From the NCBI GenBank assembly GCA_015680685.1, contig MNCI01009404.1, forward strand, positions 159,401-223,400: a stretch of DNA of 64,000 bases. Direction: 5' to 3'. The notes beneath the pieces are model-generated. The model was not told the DNA's origin, did no database searches, and saw only the letters and a list, made by a program, of their open reading frames with translations. Source of the DNA: Gnetum montanum (taxonomy: Eukaryota; Streptophyta; Gnetopsida; Gnetales; Gnetaceae). Shown one piece after another: positions 20,300 to 32,311 of the stretch (positions are counted from its first letter, which is position 1; each line of letters begins with the position of its first letter). A program made the position numbers and the translations under genes.

Positions 20300-21864
20300 T
20301 TAAGGCCTGCCGCTTGATTTGTGTTTTTTCTTTCAAATGGGTTGGCTCATGTAAGTTGTTTTGTTTTGATGTTGGAGTGGGTGAAATCGATTTTGCTTTC
20401 ATAGTGCTTTCATAGTGCTGTCACAGATTTTGTGTGTTTGGATTGTCGGATTAACTGGGATATATCTCTGTTGAGCATTCCTTGCATGATTGATTGATTC
20501 CTGGATCAATTGAAGATGAAATGAGAAACTATCTTTGACCACGTTTTTTGCTTCAGGTGGTGACATGGCAGGGCGATAAACTTCACTCCCCTTCCACCCT
20601 CCATTGAATAATTTTTGTTTGCTAATAACCTATCCTTGGATTAAAATCTTCACGAATAAATACTAAGCCTTTTGTTACAAATTTTATAATATCAATGCCT
20701 AAGAACTAAAAAGGATTATCATCAAACAACTTTATAAAATCATATAGCATCTTTAAGAGCAAAATAGCATCTACAAGGAAACTATGACCATGCTGATATA
20801 AGGTTTTTAGCCACACATATTGTTTATGATCATCAATTTTTTCTAGAAACATACAATTTTCTAGAAGGTCTACCTCTTTGACTTACTCTTGTAGTTTTTG
20901 CAACAAATTTAATAAATCCAAAAACTACAAAATTTACAAACCAACATCTCCCAAGTTTCAACAAAACCAAAAATAACAATGCTATCAAAAAAGCCAATAC
21001 TATTTAAAGAAACAACTTTATTTGCCATTCCACCATCAATGTTAAGATATCTATACATTAAAAAGTCTATCTATTTTTTGAATAATTTTTGGAATACTAC
21101 TTATTTGTCATGAACACCACATTGTTAGCATTTAGGTATGCTACAAAACCCACAAGCTACCTTAATCTTTTTTCCATTCTTAGTTTGCCTTATGTGGCTT
21201 CAATGTCTCTAAACTTGCACTTTATTTTCTACATTATGTAACTTGACAATTACACATCAAGGCTTTTCACATTGTTCACTTGGAACTCTAAAAACTTTAT
21301 GAATTTTTGGAGAAGTTACAAATATTATCTATAAGTTTTTTCAAACTTTTAAAATAAAGTTTCATTTGTTTCACCCTTTGTTTTAAATACCCACAAAACT
21401 CAAATTTTTTTAATCTTTTTCCATCTTATTTTTTAAAAGCTTTTTTGATTGCAAATTTTATCTATCTTGGTTCCCTCAAGATTAGATTCATTTTTATTTT
21501 CCTCCATCTTGGTTTGAAGTTCTACTAATTTCAGCAAAACATGTTAGTTATCTTTTAGAACACTAATCTTCTATTTTCCCTAAATCTTCTCTTTGAAAGT
21601 TAATACCCTTACAAAGAATTTCTTTGTTTTGTTAATGAATTTCATCCAAGAATATCATTTTGCTGAGTATATACTCCCATTTTGTATGACCTATGATGAT
21701 GCAATGATACCATGATAAAAATTTTAAATTTCTTTGACAAACACTCAATTTCTTCAACAACAAATCCACAATTATAAAATATTAATCAATCTAGCTGCCC
21801 TTCTTCCTAGCTTAGATCAAATGTCAATCAATCGAACCTGCCTCTGACCGCCATTTCTTACTCT
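20300..21864. other. intergenic region, nothing recognised
   Basis: AT-rich, many stops in all frames, no LTR ends, terminal repeats or known domain found by eye. Confidence 0.5.
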
Positions 21865-21934
21865 CTCAAATCAGTGATAAAAATCCTGAACAAGACTGTC
21901 TCAAATCAGCGATAAAAATCCTGAATGGTAAAAC
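21865..21934. repeat. 35-bp tandem duplication
   Basis: CTCAAATCAG(T/C)GATAAAAATCCTGAA occurs at 21865 and 21900, one mismatch in the shared core. Confidence 0.85.
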
Positions 21935-22265
21935 CCCAAAAACCCTGTACACTAAAACCCTCACTGCCAAACCTCATATCAAAGCTGAACCCTCACGGCT
22001 GAAATAAATTATACCAAGACCCATATTACCGATGTGGAAATTATACCAAAAGCCTCAAATAAATTATACCGAAAACCATAGAGCATCGACGTGCCAATTA
22101 TACCAAAACCAAAGTAGTATCGATGTGCCGATGATCCATGCGGTGCCTACCTGATACCTCCTCACTCCTAACTCAAAACTCCGAATCTAAAATAATTTCG
22201 CTATCGTAAAATAATTTTTTCAGCTTTCCTAAAACAGCAGGCAAAGAAAATCTCCGTGATGCAAG

Positions 22266-22490
22266 CATCAAAAAACTTAATGCGACAATGATCCGAGGCA
22301 CATTTGTTCTGTTTCACAATCGCCATTAAATCTCCCTAATTCTGCGCATCAGAAAACCGAAAGCAACAATGCTCCAACGCCCATTTTTCTGTTACTCGAT
22401 CGCCGTTAAAACTCCATGATTCTCCGCATCAGAAAACCGAAAGCTACAACGCTGCCACGCAGTTCTTTCATTTTCAAATCACGACCTTGT
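22266..22490. repeat. three-copy tandem repeat of about 80 bp downstream of the ATS3-like gene
   Basis: Units start at CATCA(G/A)AAAAC near 22266, 22347 and 22427 and share CGATCGCC(A/G)TTAAA and GATTCT.CG blocks. The units have diverged. The array covers the likely 3' end region of the minus-strand gene at 22673-23403. Confidence 0.75.
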
Positions 22491-22495
22491 TTATT
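22490..22495 (-). terminator. candidate poly(A) signal of the ATS3-like gene
   Basis: AATAAA on the minus strand, about 178 bp after the stop codon. It is the first canonical hexamer I found downstream; plant signals are loose, so the actual site may differ. Confidence 0.35.
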
Positions 22496-22672
22496 TCGTT
22501 ACAACGCAGAAGTTTGGCACGGGAATACAACAAAGACTGACCCCACATTCACAGGGAAGGCTTCAGATCACGGAAACTGCGTACCGCAAGGGTTTCATCT
22601 ACATCGAAGCACTACTTCAGACAACAAAACACAGCAAACAAACCGACAAACAGATAAAACAGGAGCAGCAGT

Positions 22673-23403
22673 TCAAGAGGAGGTCCGATCAGTCGGAAGA
22701 TGCAGCAGCTGTGACTGCTCATGCGCATCATCAGAGTTACATACATCGAATCCGAACCATTTGCCTTTAGGAATGTAATCATCATACTTGAAAGTGGCCA
22801 CCTGATTGAGAGTCGCCCCGTAGTAGACCTTCACATACTTGACGCGCCAATCGTCGGAGCCTTGGCGGTAGAGGTAGAGTAAACACACATCATACACGCA
22901 CGGCCCTACAACAGTGAAGCTATCCGTCTGGCAGCGTTGGAATGTGTCCTTGCTCGGATCACTCAGCCGCGGCAGATACACCTGATTGCCGTATTCGTCG
23001 CCGAATAACAGGCTTACAGGATCGCTGGTGCCAGCAAAAGGTCTGCAACTCGTCTTCACCTCCACCACATACTGGCACCTTCCACGCTTCTCCAAACCCT
23101 AACCAAACGTTCGCAACGGCATTTTACATGCAAATAATTAGTTCCACTGCTTAGATCAACCTTTGAGGCGATCTTGTTGCGGTTAAAGCTAACGTTAAGG
23201 TGATTTGATCTGACAATGATACTGCTTCAACGATCCTGTAAATGCATTTACAGGTTGCGTTTGCGTACCTCTTGCGCTTCCGTTTTGATGAGCGGATTCC
23301 CGATCGACGGTCCTTCATGTGCGATGGCAGAAATGCAGATCGAGAGCAAACTCAGCAGCAACAGCGAAGTATGCGTGGTCGATCTCGAGCAGATTGCGGC
23401 CAT
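22673..23403 (-). CDS. ATS3-like secreted PLAT/LH2-domain protein (two exons)
   Basis: Exon 1 is 23403-23269 (45 codons), the intron is 23268-23100 (169 bp, GT..AG: donor CAAGAG|GTACGC, acceptor TTAG|GGT), and exon 2 is 23098-22673 with stop. Exons join in phase 0, giving 186 residues with no internal stop. Residues 1-28 form a signal peptide (Leu-rich core LLLLSLLSICISA, cleavage likely after AIA). Residues about 53-166 match the embryo-specific ATS3 family, a PLAT/LH2 beta-sandwich: CQYVVEVKTSC, FGDEYGNQVYLPRL, the Cys-rich GPCVYDVCLLYLYRQGSDDW, and WFGFDVC. Six or more conserved Cys suggest disulfides in the apoplast or cell wall. ATS3 proteins are linked to seed/embryo expression and stress; the molecular activity is not settled. 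This is the only host gene in the window that looks intact. A start 36 codons upstream in the same frame exists (non-ATG-like context), but the ATG at 23403 directly precedes the signal peptide. Confidence 0.88.
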
Positions 23404-23460
23404 TGTTGCAGCAGTTGAGAGCTTGAGAAGGATGCAGATCCGGTTCTGGATTTGCGCGAT

Positions 23461-23466
23461 CTTATA
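23461..23466 (-). promoter_or_regulatory. candidate TATA box of the ATS3-like gene
   Basis: The minus strand reads CACTATAAGA, about 57 bp upstream of the start codon, which would give a short 5' UTR of roughly 25-30 nt. Confidence 0.45.
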
Positions 23467-23499
23467 GTGAAGGAATGCACTGTATCGCTCCCGAATGCA

Positions 23500-24357
23500 A
23501 ACAAATGACATAGAAATAATGATAAACTTTTAGAATGTGGAGGAATCTAAAGCAGGTTGCTTTTTCCTAACCGCGGTTAAGGAGGTGGGTGGCGATGAGT
23601 GGATCCTTATTGGCAGTTACGGTATTTTGTAGTGTGCGCGTGAACTGACATTGGGGGTCCTCTGTGTTGATATGCCAGGCACGGGGATCCACGCGGCACA
23701 TGTTGTGCTTGATGGTGTGGTTGATTGAAACGTTAAGGCATCTTAAATATGCACTGCATCCTAAATATGCACGGGCATCTTTCGTCATTATCTTCATCAC
23801 CTCACAGCAGCATGAATTAACTTTTTAAATATCCATCATAGTTACTAAGCTTATGGAATGTCTGTATACCGCCTCTTAATAACTCCATGTATGAATATTC
23901 ACTTTGTATTTAATTAGAAAAAAAATATTTAACATTGTTTTTTTTTTGCCTTGGTGTGCAGTTTCCAGCAGAAGCTAAAGAGAAACGGTGAGGCAATAGT
24001 AGACCAAGGAGGGAAAGGATAAAACCTTCCCCACAATTAGAAATAAGAGGTTTTTTTTAGAGCTAATAGGAGAAGGGGGAAGTCCTATGAATCCTTTCTC
24101 TGGGTTCTACCGAACTAGTTTTTGAGGTGCTATAGGAAGGAGTCTAATCAATGGCTAGGAACGAATTAGAATAGGAAGGGCGCAGACTTATTAATGGAGG
24201 TATGCTTCCTACAAGCATGGGCAAATAGGCGTGCAAGAAGTCATCCAATTTGCAAACAATATCCAAGGCTATGTATTGATCTTAGTTGTGTGTCATTTTA
24301 CCAAAAGAAATAATTCTAATTACAAACCCTTTTGTTTGTGTTAAAAGTTCATGTTTG
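23500..24357. other. upstream flank of the ATS3-like gene, nothing recognised
   Basis: Contains T-rich and A-rich tracts (around 23925-23950) but no ORF, repeat or known element that I can name. Promoter elements of the minus-strand gene would lie at its left end. Confidence 0.4.
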
Positions 24358-25305
24358 TTTTGTGTTTTTTTTGGAGGAAATAGTCAGGATTGTATTACTG
24401 AAAAATTATAGTACAAGAAATTACAAAAAGCGGGTCATCAACAATGGCCCCTCTGAGCTAGGGTAACACCCCAAAATCACCATGCCAAACTCCGTATGAG
24501 TCATATTGAAGCCACTTTAGACAAAAAACGAGTGGGGGGGTGGTGGGCAAAGAGCAACAACGACCACTGCAAGCTGAAGCCGTGGCCCTGCTAGGGGTTT
24601 GTCGACAATCGATGGCAAGGACAAGTGGGCATTCCAGCTCATGAAGAATATCTAGCGTGTTCCGATATAACTTTGTGTCTACAAAACTGGCGACTTGCTG
24701 GATTCCTTGCATAGCTGACTCCCATTTATTTCGGTCCTCTGTCGATGTTCCCCCATCCAAATGGAAGTGTGCCAAGGTTCGGCGGATGTGGCATTTGAGC
24801 CCCCCCCAGGAGCTACCGCAATTGATGCCCAAGATGAGATATGGGCACTGTCCACTTCTAAGCCATTGGTCTGCGTTGTGCTTGTACACCCAGTCCAGTT
24901 GGCGCTCTCATTGAGTTTCCTCTTCCTGTTCCCATTCAAGCTGCACCTGTTCAGCCTCCTCGCACTCTCTTCGGGCAGTTTCCTCCTATAGCAACTCTTC
25001 TCTCACTTGGGCCTAGATCTCATTCACTAGTTGGGCCCAGGATGCATCGGCCAGGGGGGTTTGTTGCCTCACCCTCTCCTATTCCCTTTCTCTAAACTAG
25101 GTCTTCAACTCGGTTCGTGCCTATGCGAGGGCTTCTTGCCATTTTGTCTCCCACTCTTGCCGCTTAGCCTCGGGTGCTGCGGTTGCAGCCTTCTGTGCAG
25201 CCTGCTGCAACTCCTCTTCCCAGTTTGCGTTGCGCTTGGAGGTCTTAGGCAGTGACAACTCCAGCACCACAATGCTGGTTGGGGGGCGTCGTCCTTGCTT
25301 ATGTT
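24358..25305 (-). pseudogene. unidentified GC-rich coding-like remnant with Glu/Arg/Gln-rich coiled coil
   Basis: On the minus strand, with a few TAG stops, it reads NWEEELQQAAQKAATAAPEA, then RQEWETKWQEAL and REECEEAEQVQLEWEQEEE-like heptads (25230-24920), followed by a 143-codon open stretch (24889-24458). It is markedly more GC-rich than its surroundings. The 3' end (24420-24358, minus) runs into TTGTACTATAATTTTTCAG, reminiscent of retroelement 3' ends. No family recognised; a retroelement ORF1/gag-like protein is the best guess. Confidence 0.35.
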
Positions 25306-25512
25306 CTCTTTAAGTTATCAATTATCTTGTACACTCATTCCCGATTTAATGAATAGTTATTTTATTTAAATTTCTTTGTTGAGTTATTAATTTGGATAGT
25401 TATTTTTACTTTAATTCCCTTGTTAAAGCTACTTAAATTATCAACATCATTGAATTTTTATCTATTAAAATACTGCATTACCTTAACCAACTGAGATTGT
25501 TCCCAAGTTTTT

Positions 25513-25657
25513 GTACCCATATGAAAGGCACCTTAGGCAATAGTTTCTTAAAATACGTTTTCGAGGGTGTCACTACATGATCCATTTTTATGCATCAACC
25601 CTTTTTTTTCATACCCAAATGAAAGGCGCCCTAAGTAATAGTCTCTTAAAACAAGTA
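25513..25657. repeat. two-copy direct repeat, about 101 bp apart
   Basis: ACCCA(T/A)ATGAAAGGC(A/G)CC(T/C)TA(G/A) occurs near 25515 and 25615, with the following 25 bp also matching. It may belong to the 5' part of the host gypsy element. Confidence 0.6.
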
Positions 25658-25689
25658 ACTACTCCTACCTCTAATCGACCAACTACTTG

Positions 25690-25893
25690 TCATTTTACTT
25701 TAAGAAGACAATGAGCTTCACATTTTCCAAACTCTATCTCAAGAATAATTCAAACTCGGATAGTAACCAATCCACCCCCAACTCCACTAGTAAGCAATTT
25801 CTTTAATTTCACACATTACCATAACATTCCCAAACCTTTACAAAATATCAATTTGTTCCTTGATCCTATAGCTTTCAATAGTGATGCACAACA
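25690..25893 (+). pseudogene. gag: 5' gag part of the host Ty3/gypsy element (split by nested insertion)
   Basis: Coding-like plus-strand sequence ends ..FLDPIAFNSDAQQH at the target duplication and resumes at 35487 (..KCFGTR). DP.AF..DAQQH is the kind of N-terminal motif seen in gypsy gag. The 5' LTR of this element was not identified. Confidence 0.5.
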
Positions 25894-25898
25894 ACATG
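25894..25898. repeat. left target site duplication ACATG
   Basis: Identical to 35482-35486, immediately outside the two LTR ends of the nested element. Confidence 0.95.
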
Positions 25899-26764
25899 TG
25901 ATGAGCGACGAGGTACCCCTACACTCAACCATACGAATATGAGTGTTTCACGCATGATCCGGTCAAATTCCAAGGACTAAGTGCTTATGCGCCGCCTTTG
26001 TGGAACAAGGATGGGTTAGTTAATTGTTGTCTTCCCAAGCTTACCTGTATGTCACGATTGTGTGGTTAAGTAAGCTTGAGGCATATGATTTTTATATCTT
26101 TTATGCTTTTATGTCCTGTGCTAATAACGGAGAAGAGAGATAACTAAGTGACTAATTTATCTTAACTACTTATTAACTAAGTTCTAATTAATCCTAACAC
26201 TAGCATCCATTCTCACTTGCCGTACACATCCTGAACTAGTGCAACACTATTGGGATTACCAAACGCTAATTGTTACTAGGTTACCAAGTGTCACACGCAT
26301 GCTCAAAGTGATTGTACTGAGTGTAATTTAATGATTTGCTTAATTGATCAAAATGAATTGCTACGCTAATAACATAAATGTAAAGTGCCTAAAATAAAAT
26401 AAATGCATAAGAAAATAAAATAGAATAAATGTGTAAGAAAAAAAATCCCAAGTGCTACAAGGATGAATCGAAGAACTTGTCTTTATTGTCATACACAAGG
26501 TGTGCTCAAGTACACAATGCTCAAATAAAGATCCATCCACACTTAGACCTCCTGCTGCGGGCACTTGGAAAATACTCTAACTTTTAAATAGACTACAAGA
26601 GTTTCGCTACTTGATTGCTAAAAGACTTCTTTTCCAATTGTGCGCTTGGGCACTGTATTTATAGGCTTGGGAGCAACTACTCTAATAATTAGAGTAATTG
26701 CTCTAATAATTAGAATAACTGCTAAAGTAATTGCTCTAATAATTAGAATAAACTGCTCTTATCA
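25899..26764 (-). repeat. 3' LTR of the nested Athila-type element
   Basis: Plus-strand start TGATGAGCGACGAGG, end CTGCTCTTATCA. TATA box (CCTATAAATA, minus strand) at 26663-26656; upstream U3 carries TCTAATAATTAGA repeats (26680-26760). Confidence 0.92.
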
Positions 26765-26776
26765 TACTCCCACGAC
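26765..26776 (-). other. polypurine tract of the nested element
   Basis: GTCGTGGGAGTA on the minus strand, immediately before the 3' LTR; equivalent to 3478-3489. Confidence 0.7.
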
Positions 26777-28500
26777 TGAATGAAAACTCATCCTCGAGTT
26801 CCTTACAAAATATTGGGAAGGTATGGGATTATTGACTAATTGACAACTGAAGGTGGAATGGGATGACAGACTCAACGTGCCTAATGAACAAACATTAGTG
26901 TTCATAACCATTGTGGTGAACGCTTGTACATAAATGACATCCAAGTCTTTATTTGACAGCTTGTAGAGAAAGAGAAAGAAAGAAAATGAAGCGTGTTGCC
27001 GCCAATGTCGAGATTGCACCTTCCATTGTTTATCCATAACCATGCCACCAAACTTACTTCTCTCATAAATGCTCTAGTTTTGGTCCATCTAGAGTGCTTC
27101 CTCCAAGTCCAATCCATTGTTTGTATGATCGCCATCTACACACACAACACAGTAACAAATGAGCAAGTATAGATAATCCACAATGCAGTTGATACCTTGC
27201 CTCAAGATGAAGCACATTGACTGAGTTGTGGTTATGGTAGAAACTGGTTCGAAGATTTATCACTGGCAACTACCCAAGGTGTAGGGGTTAGGCAATTAGT
27301 AAAATGGAAAAAATTCAAAAATTTGTGTTAGGGCCCCCATGATTAAGAGAAAACCTTCGATAGCTATAATATGGAAAAACATGAGGAACAAGAAAGATGA
27401 AAAATATCAACGACAACACCAATAAAATGGATGTCATGGATGGGGATGAAACAAGAAATGATTGATTGTAGGAAATGTTTAAGGGAAAGAAGTTAACAAT
27501 TGCACCAAAAAGAAATGCTAGTGGGTCCTCCCCAAAGTAGGCTCATGCCTTTTATGCCTTGACTAACCCACAAACCAAAGAGTCCGTAGGCTCTAGGAAT
27601 GTCATTTGGAAGCAAGAGTTAAAAACTTACCCACAAGAATTCACCAAAGAAAAACAATGCATAAACCTAGAAATAGACTAATGATAGAACCGACAATGAG
27701 GTGGAAAAATGGGAAGAAAGATGGAGGGGAGAGAATGGAATGGAATCCCAAGAACAAGGTTGTGTAAAGTCCCTTATGTATTTTATGGTTAATATGACTG
27801 AGTAGAACTCATCCCAAATCTAGACTCAAACAAACCACATCCAGTGACCTTGCATCAACACACTTGACCAATCCATCCACTTGAAGCAACAAGAATGCTT
27901 CCACTAAGAGTGACCACCATCCCAAGGAGAGTGAGATGGAGAAGTAGAAGCGAGAAAGGGCCTTAGTTAGAGGGAACCTTCAGGCATGGGTAACATGTCT
28001 TTCCAATGCCATAATCAGCGCTTGTAGCCCATATTACTTTATTATGTCTAAGGGGTGTGCTTTGAATTCTAACCTTTTTCTCTTTTTTTTTTGTGTGAGA
28101 ACCACACCATGTAAAGACTTATTTTTATTCACTCAACTTCCCAATTTTTGAACAATGTTAGAATGGCGAAAAGCCCAAGAAAAAGTATCCAAGCACCCAA
28201 GAGAATGGCTAGCACCAATGCATCAAATCCCCTTGAAGTTATACCCTTTTCATCCTTTGAGTCTTTCCTTGGTTTGAAAAATACCTAGCCACCAATTCAT
28301 TAACAAGTTTACTTAGAAAAAGGGGACTATACAGTTCCAAGCCAAAGGAGACCATAGAGTTGTATGGATGAGTGGATGACGTGGACTCATTGCCTGTTTT
28401 ACTAAAAGAACCATACCTTAATATCAGCATCATAATTCAAAGGTAAAAACCAAACATTAGTAATCAATATGATATAATTCAATCCACCATCATGAGCATT
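26777..28500 (-). other. 3' noncoding region of the nested element
   Basis: About 1.7 kb between integrase and polypurine tract. The ORFs here are short and show no known domain; Athila elements often carry an env-like ORF in this position, but I see no convincing membrane protein. It shares a block (GAGTCCACGTCATCCACTC on the minus strand near 28390) with relatives at 1.9 and 47.0 kb. Confidence 0.5.
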
Positions 28501-28502
28501 TA

Positions 28503-29690
28503 TTAGATGACAAATAAATTTAAATCAAGCAAACAAAGAAATAGTAANTTAGCATGTGTACTGGTTGTCCTAAGCTCTTGGAAAGGTTTGGTTTGTTGCA
28601 TGTTGACCAAAAGTTTCTTATCCAGGCTCTCAGGTTTGTATATTGTCATGGCCCCTAAAGGAAAAGTTGCATAAATAATATAAGGTCCTTCCCACAGTGT
28701 TTGAAATTTAGTATATTGTGGCACATGTGTGGGATTCTAGTAGAGAACCTTATCTCTTGGCTGATATTTAAATTTCCTAATTCTTAGGTTATGACATTGT
28801 TTATTGAAGGCCTTGTGCAATTTGTTAAATGACAAGGCAGTTAATCAGTTTTCATCTAGTAAGTTAAGCGTTACTAACCATGGTTTCTATCCTAGATCAA
28901 GGTCAAGGTTGAGGTCACATGCTGTGGATAGTGTACGGAGCTTAGTTTGAATGGGAAGGGTTGGTAATTTACTGTACACTAACTCATAGAGAGAGTAGCC
29001 TGTAGGGAGTTTCCATGTGGAGTGGTATGCCCAAAGAGCATCGTTTAGTTTAGTGCTCCAGTCTTGCCTAAATTTGCTAATGGTTCTTGTCAATATCTTC
29101 GTAATCTCTCTGTTGGTGACTTCTGCTTAACCATTCACTTGGTGGTGGTATGGTGTAGTCAATTTATGCTCAACCCCTAAGCGTTGCATTAATTTTCAAA
29201 AATTTGCACCTGTGAAGTGTGTACCATTGTCTGAAATAAGTGCACACGACATACCAAACCTATTTATGATTTGTTGTTGAACAAATTGTGCAGCCGTAAA
29301 TAATGTATAATCTTTAACAGCAGCTTCTTTGGCTTATTTTGTTAGGTAATCAACGACAACAATAATATAAGCTTTTCCATTGGACATTGGTGTAATTAGC
29401 CCCATAAAATCAATTCCCCAAATGTTGAAGGGTTCAAATAGTTGAATCCATTGTTGTGGATCCTCCATTCTAGCAGTCATTCCCCCATCATGTTGATAGT
29501 GCTCACAAGATTGGGTGAGATGATGGGCATCTCGAAATAATATAGGCCAATAATATCCTACAAGTAGGATCTTGATGGTCATTTGTCTCCCAGCGTAATG
29601 ACCCCCACAAGGACCCTCATGAGTGTCTTGGAGAACTTGCAATTGATCTATATCAGGAACACACCATCGAACCAAGCCATCGGGACACAC
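28503..29690 (-). pseudogene. nested element integrase
   Basis: ORF 29690-29334 has HEGPCGGHYAGRQ and GYYWP of the zinc-binding domain, then WGIDFMGLI with the first catalytic Asp. The second Cys of the expected CxxC is Tyr (SCEHYQ). 29093-28887 covers the core C-terminus (YHSTWKLPTGYSLYELVY) and 28724-28503 the GPY-type tail (LWEGPYIIYATFPLG). The single N at 28548 and stops interrupt it. Confidence 0.75.
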
Positions 29691-29921
29691 TTTCTAAAGT
29701 TGTTCATTGATCTCCATAAAGTACTTGGCTCAGTGAAGAAACTATTATTTCTTCTTAAGGTTTAACTCTTGTGGTGTTTGTTGGGTGAGGAGATAGGTAC
29801 GAATGCTACTGTACCAGTTTGTCTCCATGGGTGATTGATTATTCACTACACCAACAAAGAGGAATTCATTAGGGAAATGATCAAAAATTGGATACTCATC
29901 CTCTTTGTTGTCGCATCGTAA

Positions 29922-30143
29922 TCAAGATAAATGATCAGCAACTACATTCTCAGTGCCCTTGCGATCGATCATCATTAAATCGAACTCTTGTAAGATTACA
30001 AGCCATCGCATGATATGAGGGCTTACCATTGGCTTATTCATGAGGAACCAGATTACAGTATGATATGTATGTATATATACTTTATATCCCAATACATAGT
30101 GTCTAAAATTTTGTAGTGCAAACACAACAACCATTAATTCTTT
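29922..30143 (-). pseudogene. nested element RNase H
   Basis: KELMVVVFALQNFRHYVLGY, then MMIDRKGTENVVADHLS at the end, are standard RNase H motifs of Athila pol. The N-terminal half lies in the 99-N gap. Confidence 0.75.
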
Positions 30144-30242
30144 NNNNNNNNNNNNNNNNNNNNNNNNNNNNNNNNNNNNNNNNNNNNNNNNNNNNNNNNN
30201 NNNNNNNNNNNNNNNNNNNNNNNNNNNNNNNNNNNNNNNNNN
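30144..30242. other. assembly gap (99 Ns)
   Basis: Run of N inside RNase H of the nested element. Confidence 1.
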
Positions 30243-31351
30243 GTTTCTACTAGCTTCTGTTTCAGAGTTTGGAAAGCTAATTCGCATTCCCTAGTCCACT
30301 TGAAAGGTATGTCCTTTTTTGTTAATTTCACCAATGGTTTGGAAACATTTAAAAAGTTCTCAATAAATCTCCTATAGTACCAAATATGTCCAAGGAATGA
30401 CCGAATATCTTTGATAGTTTCCAGTTGATGGGTAATTCCTTTGATAATTTTGATTTTCTTAGGGTCTATCTCTATCCCTGTGTGTAAGATTTTGTGCCCT
30501 AGTACTACACCTTTTTGGACCATCAAATGGATTTTCTACTAGTTGAGCCTTAAATTTGTTTCTACACATCTTTTTAACACTTTCTCTAACCAGTCCAAGG
30601 CTTGATCAAAGTTTTCTCCATAAGTGGAGAAGTTGTTCATAAATGCCTCCACGCCATTCTCTATCTGCTATTGGAATATGCTCAAAACTAGTCATTGAAA
30701 TGTTGCAAGGGCATTGCACAAGCCAAACGACATCTGTTTGTATGCAAACGTTCCCCAAGGACTTGTGAACATAGTCTTGGTTTGATCTTCTGGGGCTATT
30801 TGTATTTGATTATATCCACTATATCCATCTAGAAAACTGTAGTAGCGATGCCCTGCGATGGTGTCTAAGACTTGGTCAAAAAATGGCAATGGAAAGTGAT
30901 TTTTGAATGTTGCCATATTCAGTAGCCTAAAATCTATGCACACCCTTCATTTGCCTCCCTTTTTAGGTACAATAACTAAGGGGCTAACCCATTCGCTATC
31001 AACAATGGGGTATATGAACCTAGCCTTGAGAAGTTGTTCAATTTCTACCTTGACTACTTGCTTTAGCTTTGGGTTCAAACACCTCTGTAGTTGTCTTCGA
31101 GGCTTCATGGAAGGGTCGGTGTAAATCCTATGTTGGCATATCCTAGGATCTATTTTAGTTAATTTGGGATATGACCAAGCTAAGGCTTTTGACCATCTAT
31201 TGATTACCTTCAGTAGTTCTTCTTTTTGTTGAGGAGCAAGCTTAGCATTGATAATTACCAGTTTTCCATTTTTGAGGAATGTGTATTCCATACTAGTGGG
31301 CAATGGTTTCAGCTCAAGGGGCTCCTGCTTAAATTTCTTAGGGATTTCCAA
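30243..31351 (-). pseudogene. nested element reverse transcriptase, active site FMNNF
   Basis: 31351-30947 covers the approach (LVIINAKLAPQQKEELL, PLVIVPKKGGK) and 30943-30692 the fingers/palm (MCIDFRLLNMATFKNHFPLP, FLDGYSGYNQIQIAPEDQTK). The catalytic box near 30646-30629 reads FMNNFS in place of FMDDFS, a loss of both aspartates through G-to-A changes; the plus-strand relative at about 44478 keeps FMDDF. The downstream thumb (30526-30243) includes VLGHKILHTGIEIDPKKI and FLGHIWYYRRFI. Confidence 0.8.
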
Positions 31352-31612
31352 CTTTCCCTAGTTGACATTTTCAAGGTTAAGACTTGGAAGTTGGCGGTGG
31401 ACTTTCTCTAATGCGTTTATGCTATCAATGTAAGTGCAAGTCAAACCCTCAATTGGTTCCATGCATATGAGTGAACTACTTTCTTGATCAGCTAGTAGCC
31501 ATTGGGTGCCTTTCAGCTGTGTGGCTATTGCATACAGGCATCTTTGTATGTTGACCACTTATGCGCACTGATTGCATGCAAGCAATGTTAAACTTTGCAC
31601 AAACCATGGCCT

Positions 31613-32119
31613 CTACACACAATTACACCCTATGTCACTGTATGCTATGCACAGAACTTTCTTCTTCTTGATCTTTTCAAACGTATTTTCCTTTGATATT
31701 TCTAGGGAAAGATCACAGATTCCTAGGTGTGCATCAATGGTGCTTAGCCATGCTCTTCCCATTATGATTGGGAAGTCCCCCTTACTGTTGTTTACCTGAA
31801 TCACTAGGAAGTTAGTTGGGTATGACCACCCACAAATAGTGGTAACAATGTCTTCCACCAGTCCCAATGGGATAGTGATGGACTGGTCAGCCAACTCTAG
31901 ATAGATGTTGCTCTTTTTCAATGGAGGCAGATTCCAAGCCTTGTACATTTCTTGAGAAATCAAGTTGACACTGGAACCTAAATCCAAAAGAGCCTTGCAC
32001 GGTTCATTTTCAAAGATTTGTAAGTATATTAGAGGACTTCCAGGATCATAGAATTTCCTGGGAAGGTGGCCAACTTTGATCCAATCGGTGATAACATGTG
32101 TTAGCATGACCGTATGCAT
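31613..32119 (-). pseudogene. nested element protease
   Basis: Clean 168-residue stretch. The catalytic loop is ALLDLGSSVNLI (Asp46) with Leu at the usual Ser/Thr position, as is normal for Athila proteases. The flap and second hydrophobic motif end in FPIIMGRAWLSTIDAHLG. The stop before RT separates it from the rest of pol. Confidence 0.75.
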
Positions 32120-32311
32120 TGAGTGCAGTGATTAGGTTGAAGGGGGATCCAAAGTTTTGATTGATACTGAGGCATCTAAGGAATCAACCACTTGTGATTG
32201 CAAGGGCTTGGTTGGATTGTTGGTTCTAAAGAAAGGTCTTTTCTTCATGTGGTTGTTGGAACCAACAATAGGTTGAGAGTTAATAGCCCTCGTGGCGTTA
32301 CATTGCTGCGG

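Noticed and set aside
23567-23800. 77-codon minus-strand ORF upstream of the ATS3-like gene
   Set aside because: No motifs and no plausible splice connection to the signal-peptide exon; likely promoter region.
26777-28500. env-like gene of an Athila element
   Set aside because: No ORF over about 93 codons, no convincing signal peptide plus transmembrane layout; treated as noncoding 3' region.
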